Shown piece by piece: positions 27,877 to 35,560 of a DNA stretch of 64,000 nucleotides. Both the position numbers and the translations under genes were made by a program. The notes beneath the pieces are model-generated. The model had not been told where the DNA came from and did no database searches. It saw only the letters and a program-made list of their open reading frames with translations. Each line of letters begins with the position of its first letter. Positions within the stretch are counted from its first letter, which is position 1. The DNA comes from Actinomycetota bacterium (GTDB lineage: Bacteria; Actinomycetota; Actinomycetes; Actinomycetales; Microbacteriaceae): NCBI GenBank assembly GCA_020160915.1, contig JAIUPK010000003.1, forward strand, positions 248,001 to 312,000, given 5' to 3'.

Positions 27877-30664
27877 CGTCGGTCACCTCCTGGGCGTCAC
27901 CAGCACGGGTCGTGCGCACGCGTCGGCGCCGCGAGGTGGGGATCGCCAGTAGCAGGGTGAGGGCGACGATGACGCCCTGTCCGGCGAGGATGCCCGCGCC
28001 GATCGGAGTTCCCGTCGCACCCGGCCCGCTCGGCGCGACACCGTCGGCGAGCCCCTCGTAGTGCCAGAGGAAGCCGTTGGCGGTCTCGCCGATCGGGTTG
28101 AGCAGGCGGTTGCCGTCGAGCGCCTGCACGAGGCGCACGCGGTCGGGCTCGTCGGCTCCGTCGGGCACGAGCACGAATCCGAGCTGCAGGGCGTCGAGCT
28201 CGGCGGCGATGTCGAACCCGCTGCGGGAGGCGAGGTTGCCGGCGAGGGTGGCGAGCCGGGCATCCGCTTCGCTGACGGCGGTGTCGGTGGCATCGAGAGT
28301 CGACTGCTCGTCGAAGGTCGTGCCGAGGCCGCGGTGCACCGTCGTGGCGATGCCGCCCCCGGGCTCCGGGCTCAGTTGGAGGGTGCCGAGGCCGGGGTTC
28401 GTTGCCGCCTCGGCCGAGACGAAGGCGGGCAGCAGGCGGCCATTGCTCTCAGCGACCGCGGTCTGACCCGTCGCGGCGGCCGCGAACAGGGGCACGGCGA
28501 GCGCGACGACGCCGATGCTGACGAGGAACGCCGGCACGGTCGCGCGGGTGGCGAGCGATTCGAGTGCGGCCATCACCGCACCAGCAAGACCGAGCCAGTA
28601 GAGGCTGAGGGCGGGAGCAACCCAGATCGAGGTCGTCTGCGATCCGACCAGTGTCACGTCGATGTGGGCGGCGATGACGGCCGTCACGAAGCCGAGCAAC
28701 GCGACGAGCATCGCGGGAATCGACCGACGCGAGCCCGGCAGGAACAGCGACAGCAGCGCGAGAACCGCGAGCGGTGCGAGTGCAACCACGACGACGACGG
28801 AGCCGCCCGCCGGGATTCCCAGCCCGTCCAGGAAGGCATCCCAGCCGTGCAGGCCGCCCGACGGCGAGCCGATGGCCAGCTGCAGTCCGCTCGGTGTGCC
28901 CGAGATCACCGGATGCCCGGGCGTCGCGAACAGCGCGAGCCAGTTGCCGCGCCCGAGCTGCTGTACGACCAGTGGCGCGAACAGCGCGGCCGCGGGGATC
29001 ACGATGCCCACGAGACGGTGGATGCTGGTCGGCCGTGCCGCCATCCAGACCAGAAGCAGCAGCACGAGGGCCGGAACGAGCACCGGCGCACTTGCAGCGA
29101 CGACGGCGAACAGGAGCGCTGCTCCCGCCGCGGCAGCCCAGCTTCGCGCGGCGGAGACGACCGCCAGCACGAGCGCGGGCAGCAGGATGTGGGCAATGAC
29201 CGCGCCGAGCTGACCATCCCCCAGCGAGACGAGGAAGGGCGGGGCTGCGGTCCAGATGATCGCAGCGACGGCCGGTCCCCAACCCCGGGTGGAGAATCTG
29301 GCCGCGCACAACCATGCGGTGAGCGCTGCGAGCGGCAGCGCGAGCAGGTAGATCAGCACGACACTGAACGAAGGATTCCAGAAGGTGACGGTGCCGAGCA
29401 CGGCGAGCACGTACGCGAACGGATCGGCGGCCCCCGTGAAGCCCGCGCCGATGTCACGCCAGCCGTAGCCCACGTGTGACCACAACTCGCCGACTGTCGC
29501 GCTCAGAGGCACGAGTCCGCCCCCCGCCAGCGCCTGGGCATTGATGAAGCGCCCGAAGACGATGAACCCGGCGACCGCGGCGACCAGCACCACCCAAGCG
29601 CCGCCACCGGCGAAGAATCCCGGACCTTCGCGCTGCGGGGCACCCGTGCCTTGGGCGACAGCTCGGTCGTGGGCTCGACGTTCGCGCAACTCGGCGGGGG
29701 GCATCCGCAGCGCTGCGATCGAGGCCCAGCCGAGCACACGGGTGCGACGGATGCCACGGCGCGCCCGACCGACCGAGCCGTCGAACGCCGCCCCGAGCCC
29801 CGCCGCGAGCTCGCCGCCCACGCTGCCGGGGCGCTTGGCGATGAGTTGGGCGAGCGATCGCAGCACCGCGAGCGGCACGAGCGTCAGCCAGTGCAGGACG
29901 AGGGTGATGCCCGGGGCGTAGGTCATGCGCCGGTGCAGCTGCGCCGATCGACGGATGCGGTTCTGGGCGCCAGCAGACAACGACTTGCGACCGAACAGTT
30001 CGACGGGTCCGGCGCTGGCAACCCGGGCCGAGGGCACCCCGATGACACGGTGGCCGGCCAGGCGGGCCCGCACGCAGAAGTCGAGCGCGGCATCCACGCT
30101 GGGAAGGCCGGGATCGAAGCCGCCGAGGGCTGTGAAGACGGAACGGCGCACGAGCATGCCCGATGCGGCGACACCGAGCAGATCGCTCTGCACATCGTGC
30201 TGGGCCTGGTCGAGCTCGTTCGCGACGACCGGCAGCGAGCGCCCCAGGCGGGTCATGGTCTCGCCGAAACCCACGATGAGGTCGGGCGAATCGAGGCTCA
30301 TGAGCTTGGGTCCGGCGACGGCGACCGACGGGGCGACCTCGACGGCACCGAGCAGCGCCGAGAGCGCCCCGGGGGCCGGCGCGTTGTCGTGACCGAGCAG
30401 CCAGAGCCATTCGTCGTCGCCGGTCGAGGGAACGGAGGCGAGGGCGTGCGAGAGTGCCCCGCCGAAGGTGCTTCGACCCGGCGTGCGCACGAGTTCGCCG
30501 GGATATGCCTTCAGCATCAACTCGGGCGACAGATCGGTCGAACTGACGTCGACGGGGATAACGCGGTCGGGTCGCCGAGTCTGCGCCGCCAGTGCGGCTA
30601 GCGTTTTCGGTAGGTACTGCGCCCCGTTTCGGGCGATGAGCACCGCAGTGACTCTCGGCTGCAT
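27869..30664 (-). CDS. GT2 glycosyltransferase fused to a large membrane domain
   Basis: A 931-residue protein. An N-terminal GT-A domain of family 2 (about 1-230; VTAVLIARNGAQYLPKTLAAL near the start, with a WLLGHDN motif in the DxD region) is followed by a short linker. More than twelve hydrophobic segments follow from about residue 265. A hydrophilic ~130-residue region and a final TM with a basic tail end the protein. It should transfer a sugar to a cell-envelope acceptor at the membrane; donor and acceptor are unknown. It overlaps DUF5719. TAGTCT lies 10 nt upstream of ATG 30664. Its position next to a WhiB2-like gene is conserved in Microbacteriaceae (from memory). Confidence 0.88.
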   Translation of the reverse strand: MQPRVTAVLIARNGAQYLPKTLAALAAQTRRPDRVIPVDVSSTDLSPELMLKAYPGELVRTPGRSTFGGALSHALASVPSTGDDEWLWLLGHDNAPAPGALSALLGAVEVAPSVAVAGPKLMSLDSPDLIVGFGETMTRLGRSLPVVANELDQAQHDVQSDLLGVAASGMLVRRSVFTALGGFDPGLPSVDAALDFCVRARLAGHRVIGVPSARVASAGPVELFGRKSLSAGAQNRIRRSAQLHRRMTYAPGITLVLHWLTLVPLAVLRSLAQLIAKRPGSVGGELAAGLGAAFDGSVGRARRGIRRTRVLGWASIAALRMPPAELRERRAHDRAVAQGTGAPQREGPGFFAGGGAWVVLVAAVAGFIVFGRFINAQALAGGGLVPLSATVGELWSHVGYGWRDIGAGFTGAADPFAYVLAVLGTVTFWNPSFSVVLIYLLALPLAALTAWLCAARFSTRGWGPAVAAIIWTAAPPFLVSLGDGQLGAVIAHILLPALVLAVVSAARSWAAAAGAALLFAVVAASAPVLVPALVLLLLVWMAARPTSIHRLVGIVIPAAALFAPLVVQQLGRGNWLALFATPGHPVISGTPSGLQLAIGSPSGGLHGWDAFLDGLGIPAGGSVVVVVALAPLAVLALLSLFLPGSRRSIPAMLVALLGFVTAVIAAHIDVTLVGSQTTSIWVAPALSLYWLGLAGAVMAALESLATRATVPAFLVSIGVVALAVPLFAAAATGQTAVAESNGRLLPAFVSAEAATNPGLGTLQLSPEPGGGIATTVHRGLGTTFDEQSTLDATDTAVSEADARLATLAGNLASRSGFDIAAELDALQLGFVLVPDGADEPDRVRLVQALDGNRLLNPIGETANGFLWHYEGLADGVAPSGPGATGTPIGAGILAGQGVIVALTLLLAIPTSRRRRVRTTRAGDAQEVTDGE

Positions 30665-30674
30665 AACGCTTTCG

Positions 30675-30680
30675 AGACTA
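30675..30680 (-). promoter_or_regulatory. Candidate -10 for the GT2 membrane gene
   Basis: TAGTCT on the minus strand, 10 nt before the ATG 30664; a leader of about 3 nt would result. Confidence 0.35.
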
Positions 30681-30724
30681 TGCGTGTGTGCTCATGATCG
30701 AGGTCGGGGCACGCCGGGCTATTC

Positions 30725-30747
30725 CCGACGAAGCGCAGCTTCGTCGG
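30725..30747. terminator. Hairpin after whiB
   Basis: CCGACGAAGC (30725-30734), a GCA loop and GCTTCGTCGG (30738-30747): a perfect 10-bp stem in the gap between whiB and the GT2 gene. Weaker GC-rich inverted repeats follow up to 30780. No U-tract. Confidence 0.6.
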
Positions 30748-30790
30748 CGCAGCGGCTGTGCGCCGCAGAAGCGGCGGCGCACTCATAAAC

Positions 30791-31114
30791 TCAGGCGCGC
30801 TTGCGCAGTTTGCGCCGCTCACGCTCCGAGAGACCGCCCCAGATGCCGAACCGCTCATCGTTCTCGAGCGCGTACTCGAGGCAGCGGCTGCGCACCTCGC
30901 ACGACGCGCAGATCTTCTTGGCGTCGCGGGTCGAGCCGCCCTTCTCAGGGAAGAAGGCTTCGGGGTCGGTCTGAGCGCACAGGGAGTCGGACTGCCACGC
31001 GAGCGGGTTCTCGTCGTCGTCGGGCGTGATCTGGCGAACGCCGGGAACACCCAGCTTGATGGGGTCGACGAACCAGTCGTCAGGAACACCGGTGCGATAC
31101 CCGTTGTTCGCCAT
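30791..31114 (-). CDS. whiB2: WhiB-family iron-sulfur regulator (WhiB2/WhmD type)
   Basis: A 107-residue WhiB protein. Four cysteines (46, 69, 72, 78) in the C-x22-CxxC-x5-C pattern bind a [4Fe-4S] cluster. The GIWGGLSERER turn and the basic RRKLRKRA tail form the DNA-contact module. The neighbourhood (DUF3499, Rv3259, manA, ahcY) matches WhiB2 (Rv3260c), an essential regulator of cell division in mycobacteria. ATG 31114 has a strong GGAGGGGAG site. Transcription probably starts from the TTGACG/TGTAAT promoter at 31165-31193, leaving a ~45-nt leader. Confidence 0.96.
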   Translation of the reverse strand: MANNGYRTGVPDDWFVDPIKLGVPGVRQITPDDDENPLAWQSDSLCAQTDPEAFFPEKGGSTRDAKKICASCEVRSRCLEYALENDERFGIWGGLSERERRKLRKRA

Positions 31115-31164
31115 GTGTCCGTCTCCCCTCCGCGAATGACACAACCGCCAGCGCGTTAGTGATA

Positions 31165-31193
31165 ATTACACCGGTGTAGTTCCGCTACGTCAA
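31165..31193 (-). promoter_or_regulatory. whiB promoter with overlapping palindrome
   Basis: -35 TTGACG (31193-31188), a 17-nt spacer and -10 TGTAAT (31170-31165) on the minus strand. The palindrome TACACCGGTGTA (31167-31178) spans the -10 and the adjacent spacer and could be a repressor or regulator site. Confidence 0.75.
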
Positions 31194-31218
31194 GTCGCGG
31201 ATGATAAATGGCTCAAGT

Positions 31219-32193
31219 TCACTCTGAGGGTTGTGACGCGCCGCGTGTTGCTATCCATTGCGTCTCGACCATCTCGCGCAGGGTGTGGCGCATCCGCCAA
31301 TCCAGGTCGCGCGCCGCGAGGTCGCCCGCGGCGACGATGCGGGCGGGATCGCCGGCACGCCGGGGAGCGATCTCGGGTGTGAACGGGATGCCGGTGACCT
31401 CGGCCACCGTCGCCATGATCTCGCCGACCGACACCCCGTCGCCGCTGCCGAGGTTGTAGGCGGGCTCGAGCGGTTGGCCCGCATCCAGCCGCTGGGCCGC
31501 GGCGACGTGGGAGGCCGCGAGGTCGACCACGTGGATGTAGTCGCGCACGTTCGTGCCGTCCGGAGTCGGGTAGTCGTTGCCGTTGATGCGCGGGGTTCGA
31601 CCCTCGACGAGCGCCGTGAACACGAGCGGGAACAGGTTGTGCGGGCTCGAGTCGTAGAGCGTGGGGTCGCCGGAGCCGACGACGTTGAAGTAGCGCAGGC
31701 TCGTGTGGTGAAGGCCGCGAGCCACACCCTGGTCGGCGAGCAGCCACTCCCCGATCAGCTTGGACTCCCCGTACGGCGACTGCGGGTTCTTGGGGGTCTC
31801 TTCTGTGACGAGGTCGGTGTCGGGTGTCCCGTAGACGGCCGCGCTCGAGGAGAACACGATGCGATCGACGTCGGCGGACTCCATTGCGGCGAGGAGTCGC
31901 GCGGTGCCCGTCACGTTCTGCTCGTAGGTGCGCAGGGGCTCCTGAACCGAGACGCCTGCGTACTTGAACCCCGCGACGTGGATGACGCCAGTCACCTCGT
32001 AGTCCTGCAGGGTCTGAAGCACCAGGCTGCCATCGAGGATGGTTCCGAGCACGAAGGGCACATCGCGCGGAACGAACTGCTCGTGACCCGACGACAGGTC
32101 GTCGATCACCACGCACTGCAGGTCCGCCGAACGCAGGGCCCGAACCACGTGGGATCCGATGTATCCGGCACCGCCGGTGACAAGCCAGGTCAT
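31219..32193 (-). CDS. galE: UDP-glucose 4-epimerase
   Basis: A 324-residue extended SDR enzyme that interconverts UDP-glucose and UDP-galactose. The NAD motif is VTGGAGYIGS at the N-terminus. The catalytic Ser lies in FSSSAAVYG and YxxxK in SPYGESK. The ~338-residue family length fits. ATG 32193 gives the Rossmann start directly. A TAGCGT hexamer ends 7 nt before it, which suggests a leaderless transcript. It supplies UDP-Gal for the glycan genes nearby. Divergent from the GlxA-type regulator. Confidence 0.92.
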   Translation of the reverse strand: MTWLVTGGAGYIGSHVVRALRSADLQCVVIDDLSSGHEQFVPRDVPFVLGTILDGSLVLQTLQDYEVTGVIHVAGFKYAGVSVQEPLRTYEQNVTGTARLLAAMESADVDRIVFSSSAAVYGTPDTDLVTEETPKNPQSPYGESKLIGEWLLADQGVARGLHHTSLRYFNVVGSGDPTLYDSSPHNLFPLVFTALVEGRTPRINGNDYPTPDGTNVRDYIHVVDLAASHVAAAQRLDAGQPLEPAYNLGSGDGVSVGEIMATVAEVTGIPFTPEIAPRRAGDPARIVAAGDLAARDLDWRMRHTLREMVETQWIATRGASQPSE

Positions 32194-32200
32194 GGTCTCA

Positions 32201-32206
32201 ACGCTA
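32201..32206 (-). promoter_or_regulatory. Leaderless -10 for galE
   Basis: TAGCGT on the minus strand, 7 nt before ATG 32193; no SD between. Confidence 0.45.
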
Positions 32207-32274
32207 TCGCCGGTTGAGTGGCACCACGTGCGTGTGCAAACGGGCACCCTCGTGGCAGTATTTACCTGTGCAGC

Positions 32275-32280
32275 TATAAC
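32275..32280 (+). promoter_or_regulatory. Candidate -10 for the GlxA-type regulator
   Basis: TATAAC lies 19 nt before ATG 32299, with GGGAGG as SD at 32288-32293. A -35 is not clear. Confidence 0.35.
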
Positions 32281-32298
32281 CTGCCATGGGAGGCATCC

Positions 32299-33252
32299 AT
32301 GCTGAAGAATGTGGTCTTACTGGCGATTCCCGGAGTCGCCCCGTTCGAGTTCGGAGTCGTCTGCGAGGTGTTCGGCATCGACCGCAGCGACACCGGCGGG
32401 CCGCGCTTCGATTTCACCATCGCCACGGCCACCCCGGGCCCGGTCGAGACGAGCCTCGGATACGACATGGTGATCACCCAGGATCTGAGCGTTGCCGCCC
32501 ACGCCGACCTCATCGCGGTGCCCGCGCACCGCATCGAAGCCATCGACGAGCGATTCCTCGACGTGATCCGCGCCGCCGAGGCTCGTGGTGCGTGGGTGCT
32601 GAGCGTCTGCAGCGGGGCATTCACGCTCGCCCAAGCGGGCATCCTCGAGGGTCGGGGCGCGACCACCCATTGGATGCACGCCGATCGCCTCGCCCGCATG
32701 TACCCGGGCACGCGGGTGGACCCGGACGTGCTCTTCGTGGAGGACCGCAAGGTCGTCACGAGCGCCGGCACCGCCGCGGGAATCGACGCCGCCCTGCACA
32801 TCGTGCGCAAGGAGCACGGGGCGGCAGCCACCAACGTCATCGCCCGCCGCATGGTCGTACCGCCGCAGCGCGACGGCGGGCAGTCGCAGTACATCGAGAG
32901 CCCCGTTCCTGCGGTGCGCGGCGATTCCTTCGCCCGGGTGACCGAGTGGATGCTCGAACACCTCGACGAGGACCTCACCGTCGACCAGCTCGCCCGCAGG
33001 GCGCTCATGTCCGGTCGCACGTTCGCGAGGCGGTTCCGTGCGGACACCGGGGCGACTCCCGCGGCCTGGCTGAACCGGCAGCGGCTCATCCGGGCGCAGC
33101 AACTGCTCGAGGAGAGCGACCTGGGCCTCGAGCAGATCGCCCAGCAGACCGGCTTCGGAACCGCGGCGGTCATGCGCCACCACTTCATCAAGGTGCTGCA
33201 GACCTCACCTCAGGCCTACCGGCGCGCGTTCGGGGTGCGGGAGGCGGGCTAG
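32299..33252 (+). CDS. GlxA-family AraC transcriptional regulator
   Basis: A 317-residue regulator. An N-terminal DJ-1/PfpI domain (about 1-180) carries the nucleophile-elbow-like VLSVCSGAFTLAQAG. A C-terminal AraC double helix-turn-helix (about 215-310) has LARRALMSGRTFARRF and IAQQTGFGTAAVMRHHF. Such proteins (GlxA, CdhR, FtrA) sense small metabolites and activate nearby operons. The target here is not evident. ATG 32299 is set by GGGAGG at 32288-32293. Divergent from galE over 105 nt. Confidence 0.92.
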   Translation: MLKNVVLLAIPGVAPFEFGVVCEVFGIDRSDTGGPRFDFTIATATPGPVETSLGYDMVITQDLSVAAHADLIAVPAHRIEAIDERFLDVIRAAEARGAWVLSVCSGAFTLAQAGILEGRGATTHWMHADRLARMYPGTRVDPDVLFVEDRKVVTSAGTAAGIDAALHIVRKEHGAAATNVIARRMVVPPQRDGGQSQYIESPVPAVRGDSFARVTEWMLEHLDEDLTVDQLARRALMSGRTFARRFRADTGATPAAWLNRQRLIRAQQLLEESDLGLEQIAQQTGFGTAAVMRHHFIKVLQTSPQAYRRAFGVREAG

Positions 33253-33259
33253 CCGCGAG

Positions 33260-34294
33260 TCATCCGGCTGCCACGACTTCTGCGACGAACGCTTCGAGCG
33301 TGGGGGTGAACGCCTCCCCGTCGTAGATGTCGCCCGAGTAGACGGACACCAGGCTGCCGCCGATGCTGAAGAAGGCGTAACATCCGTCGCCGCACCCCCA
33401 GGCCGCGGCGTCCGCACCGGCGACCTCGATCTGTTCCAGGCTCCTCACGGAGTAGGTGGGCTGCCCGTTCGCGAGAATCGGGGCGAGCGCCCACGCGCCG
33501 CCGGGCAGCACTGTGACGCTGTTCGGGCCGACGGTGCACTGCAGCATTCCGGCGCGACCTGCGGCGATGGACCCGACGGTGGAGTCGTCTCCGAGACCCT
33601 GCCCAGCGCAGATGCCTCCCGCAAGAACGCCTGACGGCACGATCCAGTCCGGGCGCGGTGGCCCGGCGCTCGAGATCGCTGCGGTGACCGAATCCACGAT
33701 CGCGCGCAGGTTGGCCTCGACCGCCTCGCGAGTGAGCGACCTATCGGAGCCTCCCGTCTGCACGTAGGCGTGCGCCCAATACCCGTCGACGAGCACATTG
33801 GCGAAGCATCCCGCGTAGGTCGGCTCCACCCAGGAGCAGAGATACTCCGAGGTCGTCGAGCCGTCGGGGTAGACGATGGCGCCATCATCCACCTGCCACA
33901 CGTTGGTGTCGAATGCCTCCGCGCCGTCGGGAAGCGCGTCGAGCACGATGGTCTGGTCCCAGCCGTTGTCGGTCTTGTCGTCGGCGCCCCAGATGCAGCG
34001 CGTGGCTCCGGCCTGAAGGGCGGCGGCAGTGTACGTCGAGCGCACCGACGTCTCCGAGACCTTCAGCGTGACGGGCAGGAACAGCAGGTCGGAGGCCGCC
34101 TGCTCGGAGAAGAAGTCACCACAGGTCAGCGGAAGCGTCGGCAGCGGGTCGCCCTGCGCCTGGGCCGTCGGTGTCGGCGATGCCACGCCGGACGCGGGCG
34201 ACGACGGAGCGGGCGCGGAGGGCACACCACACCCGGACAGCGAGGCGACCACCGCGCCCACGACGGCCACCACGAGCAGCGAACGCGGAATCAT
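33260..34294 (-). CDS. Lipoprotein, unknown family
   Basis: A 344-residue secreted lipoprotein with signal peptide MIPRSLLVVAVVGAVVASLS and lipobox LSGC (Cys22). A Pro/Ser/Ala linker (about 25-50) leads to a soluble domain with at least six cysteines, including CGDFF, CIWGA, CSW, CFAN and CGDGC. This suggests a disulfide-stabilised extracellular fold, possibly two related halves (the two start LPTLPLTCGDF and VPSGVLAGGICAGQG). No family recognised. ATG 34294 (GTG 34300 two codons earlier also possible). Downstream of manA by 9 nt, so likely in its operon. Confidence 0.82.
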   Translation of the reverse strand: MIPRSLLVVAVVGAVVASLSGCGVPSAPAPSSPASGVASPTPTAQAQGDPLPTLPLTCGDFFSEQAASDLLFLPVTLKVSETSVRSTYTAAALQAGATRCIWGADDKTDNGWDQTIVLDALPDGAEAFDTNVWQVDDGAIVYPDGSTTSEYLCSWVEPTYAGCFANVLVDGYWAHAYVQTGGSDRSLTREAVEANLRAIVDSVTAAISSAGPPRPDWIVPSGVLAGGICAGQGLGDDSTVGSIAAGRAGMLQCTVGPNSVTVLPGGAWALAPILANGQPTYSVRSLEQIEVAGADAAAWGCGDGCYAFFSIGGSLVSVYSGDIYDGEAFTPTLEAFVAEVVAAG

Positions 34295-34303
34295 GCTCAC
34301 AAT

Positions 34304-35449
34304 CTAGCCGCGGAGCTCCGATGCCGCGAGGTAGAGATCGCCATCACCCGCGAACGTGAGCACCTGCTCGTCGCCGGTGATGAGAAGTGACTCGCCACGC
34401 CGCACGGTTGCGCTGGTCAGTGCACCGGTCACCGTGGTGGTTCCACCGACGCTGAGGAGGATGGCGGGCCCATCCGGTCGCAGGGTCGCGGCTCCCGTGA
34501 TGTGGGCCAGCGCGAGGGGAGCCCCGGCCGGCGCGTAGATCTGGGCACCGCCGAGGGACACCGCGGGTAGGTACGGAACCGGCAGCGGCGCGAAGTCCAG
34601 GACGGTCATGAGCTCGGCGACATCGACGTGCTTGGGGGTCAGGCCACCGCGCAGCACGTTGTCCGACGATGCCATGAGCTCGATGCCCAGACCCGACAGA
34701 TAGGCGTGGATGTTGCCGGCCGGCAGGAACAGCGCCTCGCCGGCGCTGAGCGTGACGTAGTTGAGCAGCACGCTCACCGCGATGCCGGGGTCACCCGGAT
34801 ACTGCGCGGCCAGCTGGCGCACCACCGCGAACTCGGGGCGGTCGTGGTCGGTGCCCTCCGCCTCGGTCGCGGCCGTGCACAGGTTGTCGAGCACAGCGAG
34901 CTCACCGTGCTCGGCGGCGGTGAACCACTCGAACGCCGCGCGCATCGGGTCGGGACCGTTCAGCCGTTCGAGCAGCGGCTGGAATGCCGGACCCTCGCCG
35001 CGATGCGCGATGAGTTCGAACACCTCGCGCGCTGCCGCCGGTTCGCGGAATCCGCACAGGGCCTCGAACCCGTCGGCCACGGCGACGATGAGCTCGGGCT
35101 TGGCCGAGGCGTCGCGGTAGTTGCGGGTGGGGGCATCCAGTGCGATGCCTGCCACGTTCTCCCGCGCGAAACCCTCCCGCGCCTGCTCGGTGGTGGGGTG
35201 CGCCTGCAGCGAGAGGGGGGATGCCGCGGCAAGCACCTTCAGCAGGAACGGCAGGTCGATGAATCCCGCGAGTGCCTCGTGGCCGCCCGCACTCGCCGGG
35301 TCGAGGATTCGCGCGGGCGAACCGGGGTGCGAGCCCAGCCACAGCTCGGCCTCGGCACGACCGGTCGGGGCCGTGGCGAGCAGCGTCGAGATCGCCGAGG
35401 CGGAGCCCCAGGCGTAGTCGCGGGGAGTATTGGTGATGCCTAGGAACAC
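34304..35449 (-). CDS. manA: Mannose-6-phosphate isomerase, class I
   Basis: A 381-residue zinc-dependent type I phosphomannose isomerase (fructose-6-P to mannose-6-P). Conserved parts are the DYAWGS N-terminal motif, QAHPTTEQA (metal ligand), KPELIVAV and the IELMASSDNVLRGGLTPKHVDV signature. It feeds GDP-mannose, the precursor for the Gmd/Rmd pair nearby. GTG 35449 is the only sensible start, because upstream in-frame codons contain no start. A leaderless 10-codon reading frame (35472-35440) runs into its first codons. Confidence 0.93.
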   Translation of the reverse strand: MFLGITNTPRDYAWGSASAISTLLATAPTGRAEAELWLGSHPGSPARILDPASAGGHEALAGFIDLPFLLKVLAAASPLSLQAHPTTEQAREGFARENVAGIALDAPTRNYRDASAKPELIVAVADGFEALCGFREPAAAREVFELIAHRGEGPAFQPLLERLNGPDPMRAAFEWFTAAEHGELAVLDNLCTAATEAEGTDHDRPEFAVVRQLAAQYPGDPGIAVSVLLNYVTLSAGEALFLPAGNIHAYLSGLGIELMASSDNVLRGGLTPKHVDVAELMTVLDFAPLPVPYLPAVSLGGAQIYAPAGAPLALAHITGAATLRPDGPAILLSVGGTTTVTGALTSATVRRGESLLITGDEQVLTFAGDGDLYLAASELRG

Positions 35450-35472
35450 GGGGACACATCCTGAGGGGCCAT
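35440..35472 (-). CDS. Candidate leaderless 10-codon leader ORF before manA
   Basis: Minus-strand ATG 35472 begins a 10-codon frame MAPQDVSPCS, whose TAG stop (35442-35440) lies inside the fourth-last codons of the manA start region (GTG 35449). TACGGT ends 6 nt upstream, as for a leaderless start. Seen in sequence only; translation is unproven. Confidence 0.25.
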   Translation of the reverse strand: MAPQDVSPCS

Positions 35473-35478
35473 GGCATC

Positions 35479-35484
35479 ACCGTA
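35479..35484 (-). promoter_or_regulatory. -10-like hexamer upstream of the manA leader ORF
   Basis: TACGGT on the minus strand, 6 nt before ATG 35472, compatible with a leaderless transcript for the short ORF and manA. Confidence 0.3.
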
Positions 35485-35548
35485 CCAACCGGGGGCGGGG
35501 GCGGCCCGCGCCGGGCTCGACCACCGCACGGGCTCAGCCGCAGTCGTC

Positions 35549-35554
35549 TAGCCT
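35549..35554 (+). promoter_or_regulatory. Leaderless -10 for the first O-antigen-ligase-like gene
   Basis: TAGCCT ends exactly 6 nt before ATG 35561; no SD is seen. Confidence 0.5.
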
Positions 35555-35560
35555 TGCCGC

